Origin: Acinetobacter lwoffii
GTDB taxonomy: Bacteria > Pseudomonadota > Gammaproteobacteria > Pseudomonadales > Moraxellaceae
NCBI GenBank assembly: GCA_013530545.1
Contig: SPVA01000103.1
Span: 1 to 64,000 of the forward strand
Length of the DNA stretch: 64,000 nt
Direction: 5' to 3'
This document shows, piece by piece, positions 28,006-36,756 of the stretch. The notes beneath the pieces are model-generated. The model made no database searches and was not told the DNA's origin. It saw nothing but the letters and a program-made list of their open reading frames with translations. A program made the translations under genes and the position numbers. How positions within the stretch are numbered: the stretch's first letter is position 1; each line of letters starts with the position of its first letter.

Positions 28006-29280
28006 ATGAAGATCAACAAAGCGTACAAATTTAGGCTTGAGCCTAATGCGGAACAGGAGCTTGTTTTAAACAAGTTGCTTGGCTCTGCACGTTTTGTTTG
28101 GAATCAAATTTTAGCTGTTTCGTTCGAGATGCTTGCTAATAATGAGCGAATCAACAAAGTTAATTTAGTCAATAAAATTCCTGAATTACGCAAAAAACCT
28201 GAATGTGCTTTTCTAGAAAACAGCTCAAATGGCGTTTCACTCCAACAAAAAGTTCGTGATCTTGGTGATGCTTGGGGGAAGTTTTTTAACAAAAAGGAAC
28301 AAGCTAAGTTAAAGCAAAAACCATTTAGAGCTAAGAAGCCACGATTTTTTAAATTATCCGATGGTGGTGAAGTTCAACTTAGACCACTTATGCCACGATT
28401 CAAAAAGAAATCTGATGGTTATGATTCCATTCGTATTGTTCAATTTGGCAGATATTGTTGGGTTAAAGGCAACCAAGTTAAGTTACCTAATGACATTGGC
28501 GTTGTGAAATTCAGAAAATCACAAAATATTGTGGGTGAGATTAAGAACGTCACAATCTCAAAGCATGTCGGGAAATGGTATGTGTCATTTGGTGCTGAAA
28601 ACACAGTAGAAGCACCAGTCCACCCATCAAAATCAGCCGTTGGCATTGATTTAGGTGTTAAAAAGTTAATTACAACGTCTAGTGGTCAAGTATTCGACCC
28701 GATCAATAGTTTCAAGGCCAATCAAGTAAAGTTGGCTAGGCTTCAGCGCAAGCTGAGAAAGAAAAACAAGTTCAGTCAAAATTGGAAAAAGCTGAATCTC
28801 AAGATCAATACATTACACCATCATATTGCCAATATTCGGCATGACTACTTGCACAAAGTCACCACAACGCTCAGCAAAAACCACGCAATGATCGTAGTTG
28901 AGGACTTAAAAGTAGCCAATATGTCGAAGTCAGCGAAAGGCTCAATCGAGAAAAAAGGAAAGAATGTTAAAGCCAAGTCCGGCTTAAATAAATCAATCCT
29001 GGATCAAGGTTGGTCAATGCTTGTTAATATGTTGGTGTACAAACAGCAATGGCGAGGTGGTTTACTCGTTAAAGTTGACCCTAAATATACAAGTCAGACT
29101 TGTAGTTCATGTGGTCACGTCTTTAGTTGTGTCGAGTGTAGCTTTGGCGAGAATGCAGATATTAATGCTTCTCGCAATATTTTGGCGGTAGGACATACCG
29201 TTTTGTCTGTGGAGGGTGGATGCGGTAAAGGTCGCCTTGCGAAGCAGAAAGCAAGTGAAATCCGTGAGGAAGTCACCTAA
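28006..29280 (+). CDS. tnpB: IS605-type RNA-guided endonuclease TnpB (solo)
   Basis: A 424-residue TnpB: N-terminal helix-turn-helix-like YKFRLEPNAEQELVLNKLLG, beta/RuvC domain with GIDLGVKKL (Asp near 215), IVVEDLKVANM (Glu 299), SILDQGWSMLVNML, and DINASRNIL (Asp near 385). TnpB uses an RNA from the element's right end to cut matching DNA, helping the transposon persist. No TnpA is present. The zinc ribbon is abnormal: CSSC and CVEC are only five residues apart, while relatives have a spacer of roughly 15. It separates the kinase from glnE. Confidence 0.92.
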   Translation: MKINKAYKFRLEPNAEQELVLNKLLGSARFVWNQILAVSFEMLANNERINKVNLVNKIPELRKKPECAFLENSSNGVSLQQKVRDLGDAWGKFFNKKEQAKLKQKPFRAKKPRFFKLSDGGEVQLRPLMPRFKKKSDGYDSIRIVQFGRYCWVKGNQVKLPNDIGVVKFRKSQNIVGEIKNVTISKHVGKWYVSFGAENTVEAPVHPSKSAVGIDLGVKKLITTSSGQVFDPINSFKANQVKLARLQRKLRKKNKFSQNWKKLNLKINTLHHHIANIRHDYLHKVTTTLSKNHAMIVVEDLKVANMSKSAKGSIEKKGKNVKAKSGLNKSILDQGWSMLVNMLVYKQQWRGGLLVKVDPKYTSQTCSSCGHVFSCVECSFGENADINASRNILAVGHTVLSVEGGCGKGRLAKQKASEIREEVT

Positions 29281-29295
29281 GAGCTTTTACTTTTA

Positions 29296-29339
29296 GAATC
29301 CCCCACTTGAACATCGTGAAAGTGGTGGGAGTATGTCAA
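29296..29339 (+). repeat. Right end / probable omega-RNA scaffold of the first TnpB element
   Basis: GAATC opens a hairpin (CCCCCACTT paired with AAGTGGTGGG, one mismatch bulge) that ends in GTATGTCAA. The second TnpB element in this window ends the same way (GAATC ... GGATGTCAA). In known elements this end is transcribed as the scaffold of the guide RNA, with the guide taken from flanking DNA after TCAA. Confidence 0.6.
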
Positions 29340-29374
29340 AACTAAGCAGAATGTTTCAGGGGAAGAGTTGAGTG

Positions 29375-32125
29375 ATGAATGCGGCACAATTGCAGAAAAC
29401 CTTAAGAGCTAGCCAATATACCGAACAGGTATTGGCCAATCACCAGAGTTTACTGGAACAGGATTATGCAATTGATCAGTTTCAAGGCTCACTCAGTCGG
29501 GAATATATTGATCAGCTGGTGCAGCACTGCATCCTGAATATAAGCGATGAAGCAACGTGGATGCGCGCAATGCGTATTCTGCGGGCTCGTTTGATGTTTC
29601 GCTGGATCTGGCAGGATGCCAATCAACTCACCGATGTCATTACTCTCACCCAAGAGCTCTCCGATTTTGCCGATGCCTGCATCTGTGCGGCGAAAGATTT
29701 TGCCCGTATTCCGGTCGTTGCCAAGTATGGCCAGCCAATCGGCTATAACGGAAAAGTCCAAGATCTGATTGTCATTGCCATGGGGAAACTCGGCGCCCAA
29801 GAACTCAATCTTTCCAGTGATATTGACCTGATTTTTGCCTTCGATGAGCAGGGTGAAACCGATGGACGTAAATGTATTGATGTGCAGCAGTTTTGCATCC
29901 TGTGGGGACAAAAACTGATTCATTTGCTGGATCAGATCACGGCGGATGGCTTTGTATTCCGGGTGGATATGCGCCTGCGTCCCTGGGGTGATGGTTCAGC
30001 GCTAGCCATTAGCCACGCGGCCTTGGAAAAATATCTGAGCCAGCATGGGCGTGAATGGGAACGTTATGCCTGGATTAAAGCGCGTATTGTCAATCCAAGT
30101 CCAGAGGGCGACGAGCTGCTGGAGATGACCCGTCCATTTGTATTTCGCAAGTACGTCGATTACAGCGCTTTTGAAGCCATGCGCGAAATGAAAGCCATGA
30201 TCGAGCGCGAAGTACAGCGCCGTAATATTGAAGATGATATCAAGCTCGGTGCGGGCGGCATTCGTGAAGTCGAATTTATCGTGCAGGTCTTTCAATTGAT
30301 TTATGGCGGGGCCAAACTTGAATTGCAGGATCGGCAATGTCTGGTGAATCTAAATCATCTGGATGATGCCGAGTTACTGGATGAACAGGCGGTGCAGGAT
30401 CTGGAAGATGCCTATTTATTCCTGCGTCGGGTCGAGCACGCGATTCAGGCACTGAATGACCAGCAAACGCAATCACTACCGACAGAGCCAGAGTTAAGGG
30501 CGCGTATAACGGACACGCTTGGTTTTGCTGATTGGGACAGCTTTATGGCATATCTCAATGAGAAACGTGACAAGGTGATGTATCAGTTTGATCATTTAAT
30601 TAAGGAAAATGGTCCAGATACCTTGGTTGAAAGTTTTTCACAGCTGGAAAAGAAACTCAAAGAGGTGTTGGATGAGAATGCGAAAAATCTCGTTTATGAG
30701 TTTTGGAATGGGCATGCCTTAAAAAAATTACCGGCAAAGGCGGTACAACGTTTAAAAACCTTTTGGCCGCATTTAATTGAAGCCGTTTTACAGTCAAATG
30801 ATCCTCAGGTGGCGTTGGTACGCTTAATGCCCCTAGTTGAATCAGTGATGCGCCGTACGGTATATCTGGTGATGTTAATTGAGAGTAAAGGGGCGTTGCA
30901 GCGACTGGTGAAGATGGCCACGGTCAGCCCCTGGATTTGTGAAGAACTGACCCATTATCCGGTGCTACTGGATGAATTCCTGTCGATGGATTTTGAATTG
31001 CCAAAACGTCAGGATCTGGAAGACTCTTTACGTCAGCAACTTTTACGGATTGAAATTGATCAGGTCGAAGACCAGATGCGGGTCTTGCGCCTGTTTAAAA
31101 AATCTAATGTTCTGGCCGTTGCCGCCAGTGATGTGCTGGCTGAAAGTCCTTTAATGAAAGTTTCCGATGCCTTGACCGATATTGCTGAAGTATCGGTGAA
31201 TGCAGCGCTGCATCTGGCCTATCAAATTGTTGCAAAAAAACATGGTTTTCCACTGGATGCAGAAGGGCAGCGCTGTTCAGTCGAGCATACGGCTTTTGCA
31301 GTCATTGGTTATGGTAAAGTCGGTGGAATTGAATTGGGTTATGGCTCGGATCTGGATCTGGTGTTTATTCACTACATGGGTGAACAGGCCGATACCGATG
31401 GACTCAAGCCGATCAGTGGCTTTGAGTTTGCCATGCGCGTGGCACAAAAATTCATGTCACTGATGACCACGCAAACCTTGGACGGACGCGTATATGAAGT
31501 AGATACCCGCTTGCGTCCATCGGGCGAAGCTGGACTTTTGGTCACCAGTTTGAAAGCTTTTGAACAGTATCAGTTCAAGAGCGCCTGGTTGTGGGAGCAT
31601 CAGGCTTTGGTACGAGCCCGTCCAATTGCGGGTGAAATGAGTTTAAGAAAAAAGTTCGAAGTTTTACGCCGGGATATTTTGACTCAGCCTCGCGATGAAA
31701 ATTATGTACGGGCAGAAGTACTGAAAATGCGTCAGAAAATGAAGGAGCATCTCGGTTCTTCTAAAGAGCAAAAAAAACATGGTATTTTTCATTTAAAACA
31801 AGATGCAGGTGGTATCGTAGACATCGAATTTATGGCACAGTATGCGGTGTTGGCTTGGAGTGGGACGAATAAAGATCTCGCCCATTTCTCCGACAATGTA
31901 CGAATTCTTGAGGATGCCGCAAAATCAGGTTGCTTATCCAGCGACGATGCGACTGCTCTGATTCAAGCTTATCTCCGTGAACGCGCCGAGAGCCATCGCT
32001 TAGCCCTTGCAAATCAATCCATGCAAGTGTCTGCAAGCGACTGGCACGATACCCGAATGACCGTTTGCAAGTTATGGCAAAGACTGATTGATCCAAGTGC
32101 AGACTTTGTACTGGATAGTGAATAA
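29375..32125 (+). CDS. glnE: Bifunctional glutamine synthetase adenylyltransferase/deadenylase
   Basis: Two nucleotidyltransferase domains in tandem: the first with GKLGAQELNLSSDIDLIFAF (about residues 130-149), the second with GYGKVGGIELGYGSDLDLVF (about 645-664), separated by helical linkers. The enzyme adds and removes AMP on glutamine synthetase in response to PII and glutamine. Length (about 916) is slightly below the E. coli enzyme (946). The ATG at 29375 follows a GTG at 29372; either may start. The solo TnpB element sits directly upstream and may have replaced its original leader. Confidence 0.96.
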   Translation: MNAAQLQKTLRASQYTEQVLANHQSLLEQDYAIDQFQGSLSREYIDQLVQHCILNISDEATWMRAMRILRARLMFRWIWQDANQLTDVITLTQELSDFADACICAAKDFARIPVVAKYGQPIGYNGKVQDLIVIAMGKLGAQELNLSSDIDLIFAFDEQGETDGRKCIDVQQFCILWGQKLIHLLDQITADGFVFRVDMRLRPWGDGSALAISHAALEKYLSQHGREWERYAWIKARIVNPSPEGDELLEMTRPFVFRKYVDYSAFEAMREMKAMIEREVQRRNIEDDIKLGAGGIREVEFIVQVFQLIYGGAKLELQDRQCLVNLNHLDDAELLDEQAVQDLEDAYLFLRRVEHAIQALNDQQTQSLPTEPELRARITDTLGFADWDSFMAYLNEKRDKVMYQFDHLIKENGPDTLVESFSQLEKKLKEVLDENAKNLVYEFWNGHALKKLPAKAVQRLKTFWPHLIEAVLQSNDPQVALVRLMPLVESVMRRTVYLVMLIESKGALQRLVKMATVSPWICEELTHYPVLLDEFLSMDFELPKRQDLEDSLRQQLLRIEIDQVEDQMRVLRLFKKSNVLAVAASDVLAESPLMKVSDALTDIAEVSVNAALHLAYQIVAKKHGFPLDAEGQRCSVEHTAFAVIGYGKVGGIELGYGSDLDLVFIHYMGEQADTDGLKPISGFEFAMRVAQKFMSLMTTQTLDGRVYEVDTRLRPSGEAGLLVTSLKAFEQYQFKSAWLWEHQALVRARPIAGEMSLRKKFEVLRRDILTQPRDENYVRAEVLKMRQKMKEHLGSSKEQKKHGIFHLKQDAGGIVDIEFMAQYAVLAWSGTNKDLAHFSDNVRILEDAAKSGCLSSDDATALIQAYLRERAESHRLALANQSMQVSASDWHDTRMTVCKLWQRLIDPSADFVLDSE

Positions 32126-32149
32126 TTGTGAGAAATTGGAGTTTGTGGC

Positions 32150-33076
32150 ATGAATTTGGCTGATCGTGATGGTTTCATTTGGCAAGATGGACAACTAGTT
32201 GACTGGCGTGAGGCAAAAACTCACGTATTAACACATACTTTGCATTACAGCATGGGTGTGTTTGAAGGCGTCCGTGCTTATGAAACCCCGAATGGCACGG
32301 CTATTTTCCGTCTAAAAGAACATACGAAGCGTTTGTTGAATTCTGCAAAAATTTATCAAATGAAAGTTCCATTTGATCAAGCGGCATTAGAACAGGCTCA
32401 AATTGATGTTGTTCGTGAAAACAAATTAGCGTCTTGCTATTTACGTCCAATTATTTTTATTGGTTCTGAAAAACTCGGTATCGCTGCAACTGACAATACC
32501 ATTCATGCCGTAGTTGCGGCATGGAGCTGGGGTGCTTACCTCGGTGAAGAAGCGATGGCGAAGGGTATTCGCGTAAAAACTTCTTCATTTACTCACCATC
32601 ATCCGAACGTGACCATGTGTAAAGCAAAAGCATCTGGTAACTACACGCTGTCGATTCTTGCACATCAGGAAGTGGCACATTCAGGTTATGACGAAGCAAT
32701 GCTGCTCGACCCACAAGGCTATGTATGCCAAGGTTCAGGCGAAAACGTGTTCCTGGTACGTGATGGCGTGATTCATACGCCTGACATCGCAGGTGGTGCG
32801 TTGGATGGTATTACCCGTCAAACCATTATTACCATTGCTAAAGACCTGGGTTATGATGTAATTGAACGCCGTATTACCCGTGATGAGTTCTACATCGCAG
32901 ATGAAGCATTCTTTACCGGTACTGCTGCAGAAGTAACACCAATCCGTGAATACGATGATCGTCAGATTGGTGAGGGTGTACGTGGTCCAATCACCACTCA
33001 AATCCAGAAAGCATATTTTGATGCAGTTCAGGGCAAAGATCCTAAATATGCACACTGGTTAACATATGTGAAGTAA
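32150..33076 (+). CDS. ilvE: Branched-chain amino acid aminotransferase
   Basis: A fold-type IV PLP enzyme of 308 residues: FEGVRAYETPNGTAIFRL near the N-terminus, the PLP lysine in CKAKASGNYTLS (about residues 157-168), DEAMLLDPQGYVCQGSGENVF, and the C-terminal FFTGTAAEVTPIREYD. It interconverts Leu/Ile/Val with their keto acids. In Acinetobacter ilvE marks one border of the outer-core locus. A gene-end terminator follows at 33095. Confidence 0.97.
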   Translation: MNLADRDGFIWQDGQLVDWREAKTHVLTHTLHYSMGVFEGVRAYETPNGTAIFRLKEHTKRLLNSAKIYQMKVPFDQAALEQAQIDVVRENKLASCYLRPIIFIGSEKLGIAATDNTIHAVVAAWSWGAYLGEEAMAKGIRVKTSSFTHHHPNVTMCKAKASGNYTLSILAHQEVAHSGYDEAMLLDPQGYVCQGSGENVFLVRDGVIHTPDIAGGALDGITRQTIITIAKDLGYDVIERRITRDEFYIADEAFFTGTAAEVTPIREYDDRQIGEGVRGPITTQIQKAYFDAVQGKDPKYAHWLTYVK

Positions 33077-33094
33077 TTCAGAATTTACTGATTG

Positions 33095-33125
33095 AAAAAA
33101 CCTCTCATTTGAGAGGTTTTTTTTA
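33095..33125 (+). terminator. Terminator after ilvE
   Basis: AAAAAACCTCTC / GAGAGGTTTTTTTT hairpin with a short ATTT-type loop. It separates ilvE from the outer-core genes. Confidence 0.92.
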
Positions 33126-33204
33126 ACGGATGTACTTATTCTGCTGAACTTATGTCATCATATTCAGCATCAAGAAGATTTTAAGATGAGCTTAGGCATA
33201 CGCA

Positions 33205-33927
33205 ATGAGTAACATCGTTATTTGTATGAAATGGGGAACCAAATACGGTTCGGAATACGTCAATCGTTTATACAATATGGTTAAACGACATACGACAGTC
33301 GACTTTAAAATGGTCTGTCTGACGGATCGTACTGAAGGCATTGATCCTGCAGTACAATGTTTCCCTATTCCACCTCTGGCATTGCCTGAAGGTGCGCCTG
33401 AGCGTGGCTGGAACAAGCTGTCCACTTTTGAGCCTGATCTGTATGGTTTGGAAGGCAATGCACTCTTCCTCGATCTTGACGTGGTGATTGTCGATAATAT
33501 CGATGAGTTCTTTACCTATCCGGGTGACTTCCTGATTATTCATGACTGGAAACGTCCTTGGCGTATTACCGGTAACAGTTCGGTTTATCGGTTTAAACTG
33601 GGTGCTTTCCCAGGTCTGTTACCTTATTTCCGTGAACATTTTGATGAAATTCGTCAAAAATTCCGTAATGAACAGGCTTATCTGTCCTGGTATGTAGATC
33701 GAGAGAAGAAACTGAGCTACTGGCCAGAGAGTTGGTGTAAAAGCTACAAATATCACTGCCTGCAAAAAATTCCGATGGCTTATTTTAAGCCGCCTGTGAA
33801 GCCTGAAGGTGCTAAAATTATTGTATTCCATGGTGAAATTAATCCGCCAGATGCAGTGAATGGTGGTGGTGGGAAATGGTACCGTTATGTATTGCCATCG
33901 CAGTGGATTAAGGATGCTTGGCAGTAA
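33205..33927 (+). CDS. Outer-core glycosyltransferase
   Basis: This 240-residue protein reads as a GT-A transferase: IVICMKWGTKYGSEYVNRLY at the N-terminus, GWNKLSTF, then a metal-binding FLDLDVVIVDNIDEFF (about residues 91-106) and NSSVYRFKLG. It ends with FHGEINPPDA. It is first in the ilvE-aspS interval and has the higher GC of the core genome, unlike the AT-rich genes after it. Such first genes in Acinetobacter OC loci add a sugar to the LOS inner/outer core; the sugar and linkage cannot be told here. Confidence 0.78.
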   Translation: MSNIVICMKWGTKYGSEYVNRLYNMVKRHTTVDFKMVCLTDRTEGIDPAVQCFPIPPLALPEGAPERGWNKLSTFEPDLYGLEGNALFLDLDVVIVDNIDEFFTYPGDFLIIHDWKRPWRITGNSSVYRFKLGAFPGLLPYFREHFDEIRQKFRNEQAYLSWYVDREKKLSYWPESWCKSYKYHCLQKIPMAYFKPPVKPEGAKIIVFHGEINPPDAVNGGGGKWYRYVLPSQWIKDAWQ

Positions 33928-33968
33928 GTTATAGAGTTTATTCAAGCTAATTGTTGATTAGAAGTATT

Positions 33969-34940
33969 ATGGAAAAAATAGATTTTGTTATTGCGTGGGT
34001 CGATGGCAATGATGTAAAGCATCGACTTAAAAGGCAACAGTTTCAATCTACTAATATCGTAAAAGGTTCAGCAGAAGAAACTCGATTTGCTAGTAATGAT
34101 GAAATCTATTTTTCAATTGCTTCAATTCTTAAATATGTTCCCTATTTTGGAACAATTTATATTATTACGGATGAACAGCAGCCTGCACATATTCATGATT
34201 TTTTCGAACAGGGATTATGTGCTCCTGAGCAGATAAAAATAATTGATCATAGAACAATATTTGCTGGTCATGAGCAATACTTGCCTACATTTAATTCTTT
34301 AAGTATTGAAACCATGCTTTGGAATATTCCAGGGTTATCAAAGTATTTTATTTATTTGAATGATGATTTCTTCTTTAATGCCTCATCTGAATTAGATGAT
34401 TTTTTAGTTGGTGACCAGATAAAAGTCTATGGACATTGGGAAAATAACTCCTTAATTAAAGCAAAATTTAATCTACGTAAAGGTCTTAATAAATATTTTG
34501 GTAAACCTTTACAGCCTAAATATACAATTGCTCAAATGCTTAGTGCTGAATTATGTGGATTTAATAAATATTATGAAATTCATCATCGTCCCCATATATT
34601 GGATCGTGATGTACTACAAAAGTATTTTCAAAAATACCCTACAACGTTAACTCAACAGATTAAGCATCGTTTTAGAAGTGCTTTTCAATTTTTACCAGTA
34701 GGGCTGAATAATCATTTAAAAATTCGAGAAGAAAAAACAATATTGTGTGATGATATAAATATCGCTTACTTAAAAAATGAGACTTTAGTATCTACATTTT
34801 TATCAGACCTGAATAATCCAGCTGTTAAATTCGGTTGTATTCAGAGTTTAGATCAATTTGATCCAAAAGAAGCAGAAAAGGTATCTTTGGCTTTAATTGC
34901 TAAATTTAAAAACTATTTACCTCTATCTATTCAGCATTAA
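33969..34940 (+). CDS. Stealth-family hexose-1-phosphate transferase
   Basis: The four Stealth-type blocks are visible: IDFVIAWVDGNDVKH (CR1, near the N-terminus), EIYFSIASILKYVPYFGTIY with IITDEQQPAHI, then LPTFNSLSIETMLWNIPGL and FIYLNDDFFF. Characterised members move a sugar-1-phosphate from a nucleotide sugar, making phosphodiester links in capsules or lipooligosaccharides. Start 33969 (MEKIDF) has an agaag site; the TTG at 33951 is upstream of it. It is AT-rich compared with ilvE. Here it implies a phosphodiester-linked sugar in the outer core, an inference. Confidence 0.85.
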   Translation: MEKIDFVIAWVDGNDVKHRLKRQQFQSTNIVKGSAEETRFASNDEIYFSIASILKYVPYFGTIYIITDEQQPAHIHDFFEQGLCAPEQIKIIDHRTIFAGHEQYLPTFNSLSIETMLWNIPGLSKYFIYLNDDFFFNASSELDDFLVGDQIKVYGHWENNSLIKAKFNLRKGLNKYFGKPLQPKYTIAQMLSAELCGFNKYYEIHHRPHILDRDVLQKYFQKYPTTLTQQIKHRFRSAFQFLPVGLNNHLKIREEKTILCDDINIAYLKNETLVSTFLSDLNNPAVKFGCIQSLDQFDPKEAEKVSLALIAKFKNYLPLSIQH

Positions 34941-34949
34941 GAGTTAATC

Positions 34950-35711
34950 ATGAAAGTTGTAACTTATTTAATTAATTTAGACGGAAGTGATGAGCGTCTA
35001 GCTGCAGCAACTCAGCAGCTTAATAGTGTGGGCTGGAGGTTTGAACGTTTTGCTGCTTATGATGGTCGGGGTAAAGCACTCTCTGAATTCATAAATTATA
35101 ATGACGATCAAACTAATAAGGTATTAGGTCGTAGTTTAATGAATTCCGAGTTAGGTTGTTATTTAAGTCATTATGGATGTGCTGAAAAATTTTTAGCCAC
35201 TGATGCAGATTATTTAGTGGTTCTGGAAGATGACCTTAAAATTAATAGTGACTTTAAGATTAAAATTGACAGCATCATTGAATATTTGCACCAACATCAA
35301 GATTTAAACTGGTATCTTATTAATATTGCTGCAAAAAAGAAAAAACTAGCAAAAGATATTACGCAAATAGGGGATATAAGTCTATGGCATGCTTTTTATT
35401 TCCCAATTCGTGGCCTAGGGCTAATCTGGTCGCGGCAGGGAGCACAGTCTTTTGTTGAGGCAGGCAAAACTATAAATATGCCGGTTGATATCTTCTTCCA
35501 GTCTTGGTTAAGTCAAAATGGCAAAGGTTTAGGGATTTGGCCACCACTAGTGAAGCCAGCAGGGGTCGATAGTGATATTTTGGGAACGGTTGCTACTCAG
35601 GGGATTTCTCGAAAAATGCTTGAAAATCGTAGTAAATCATATGGCTTTAAAAAGCAGAAGCGTATGTGGCGTGATCGTTATCATGCACTAAAATATCTGC
35701 TAAATTCTTAA
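34950..35711 (+). CDS. GT25-family LPS glycosyltransferase
   Basis: The protein matches the family-25 LgtB/Lex pattern: VVTYLINLDGSDERLAAATQQL at the start (shown by its first residues), RFAAYDGRG, LGCYLSHYGCAEKFL, the metal-binding VVLEDDLKI and the acceptor-side RGLGLIWSRQGAQSF. GT25 enzymes mostly add galactose to lipooligosaccharide cores. It begins 9 bases after the Stealth gene, so the two are probably co-expressed. Confidence 0.88.
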   Translation: MKVVTYLINLDGSDERLAAATQQLNSVGWRFERFAAYDGRGKALSEFINYNDDQTNKVLGRSLMNSELGCYLSHYGCAEKFLATDADYLVVLEDDLKINSDFKIKIDSIIEYLHQHQDLNWYLINIAAKKKKLAKDITQIGDISLWHAFYFPIRGLGLIWSRQGAQSFVEAGKTINMPVDIFFQSWLSQNGKGLGIWPPLVKPAGVDSDILGTVATQGISRKMLENRSKSYGFKKQKRMWRDRYHALKYLLNS

Positions 35712-35787
35712 AATTCATCGAATATCTTAATAATTGAATATTTATCATTAAAGGAATAAATCAATGAGCATGTTGGAAATAATTTAG

Positions 35788-36726
35788 ATGAAAATATTTA
35801 AAAAAACTTATTATATGCTTAAGTTTTATATCATGTATTTTTACAAGATTAGAGGCACGAATTTAAAAATTCATAATTACGCAAATATGATTACGCTTAA
35901 TCCAAAGCCAGAAGAAGTTAAAATACCTAAGCTGATTTGGCTGTATTGGGAGGGGGATGTACCATTATTTGTGGAAAAATGCATAGAAAATATAAAGCTA
36001 ATAAATGCAAATTATGAGGTTCATTTTTTAACACCAACAACTGTTGATCAATTTATACAGATAGATTTTGATTCTTTAAATATTCATCTACCTCAGCATA
36101 AAGCTGATTTAATCAGATTTAAATTACTTTATGTTTATGGAGGAATCTGGTTAGATGCAAGTATTATCGTTTATGAAAATTTAGATTGGATTCAAGAGTT
36201 GGTTTCTCAAAATCAGACCGAAAGTTTTGCCTATTATCGTAAAAAAAACACTATCAATATTGATTCTCCAGTCATCGAGAATTGGCTTTTAGCAACGACT
36301 CCTAACAATAGGTTTTTTAAAGATTGGTTTGATGAGTTAATGAACGCCATGCAGGTTGGCCCTAAAACATATATCAATGAAATTAAACGTACTGTGCCAA
36401 ATTATGAGAGAATATTTCAAAAGATTAGTAATTTAGAGTACCTGATTTCCTATGTGGTGTGTCAGGTGATTATGCTGAAAGCATTGCCTAGTATTACTTT
36501 AATTGATTGTGATCAAAATGCCTTTTACTATCAGGTAAAAAATAAATGGGTCAAAGAAAAAACATTAATTGAAATGGCCATCAATCATCATTCAGGTGAA
36601 TACCCTAAATTGATTAAATTTGCCGGTAAAGAGCGTAAACATATAGGCGAATTTTATGAAAAAGGAATGTATTTTCAAGATTCACTGCTAGATTTCCATG
36701 ATGATCAGAGTAAAACCTTATCTTAA
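35788..36726 (+). CDS. Capsular polysaccharide synthesis-type glycosyltransferase (GT32-like)
   Basis: The protein fits the Caps_synth/OCH1-like group: IPKLIWLYWEGDVPLFVEKC, NYEVHFLTP, HKADLIRFKLLYVYGGIWLDAS with the Asp-x-x motif, then ATTPNNRFFKDW. These enzymes transfer hexoses such as mannose, glucose or galactose to surface glycans. It stands 77 bases after the GT25 gene, still on the plus strand, and converges with the next gene. It is strongly AT-rich. Confidence 0.8.
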   Translation: MKIFKKTYYMLKFYIMYFYKIRGTNLKIHNYANMITLNPKPEEVKIPKLIWLYWEGDVPLFVEKCIENIKLINANYEVHFLTPTTVDQFIQIDFDSLNIHLPQHKADLIRFKLLYVYGGIWLDASIIVYENLDWIQELVSQNQTESFAYYRKKNTINIDSPVIENWLLATTPNNRFFKDWFDELMNAMQVGPKTYINEIKRTVPNYERIFQKISNLEYLISYVVCQVIMLKALPSITLIDCDQNAFYYQVKNKWVKEKTLIEMAINHHSGEYPKLIKFAGKERKHIGEFYEKGMYFQDSLLDFHDDQSKTLS

Positions 36727-36756
36727 CGCTCTATCAGGTTGGATGATCTGAACCAC

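Noticed and set aside
27902-29339. CRISPR-Cas12-type locus around tnpB
   Set aside because: There is no repeat-spacer array or Cas1/Cas2 gene. The RuvC protein has the size and ends of a TnpB transposon.
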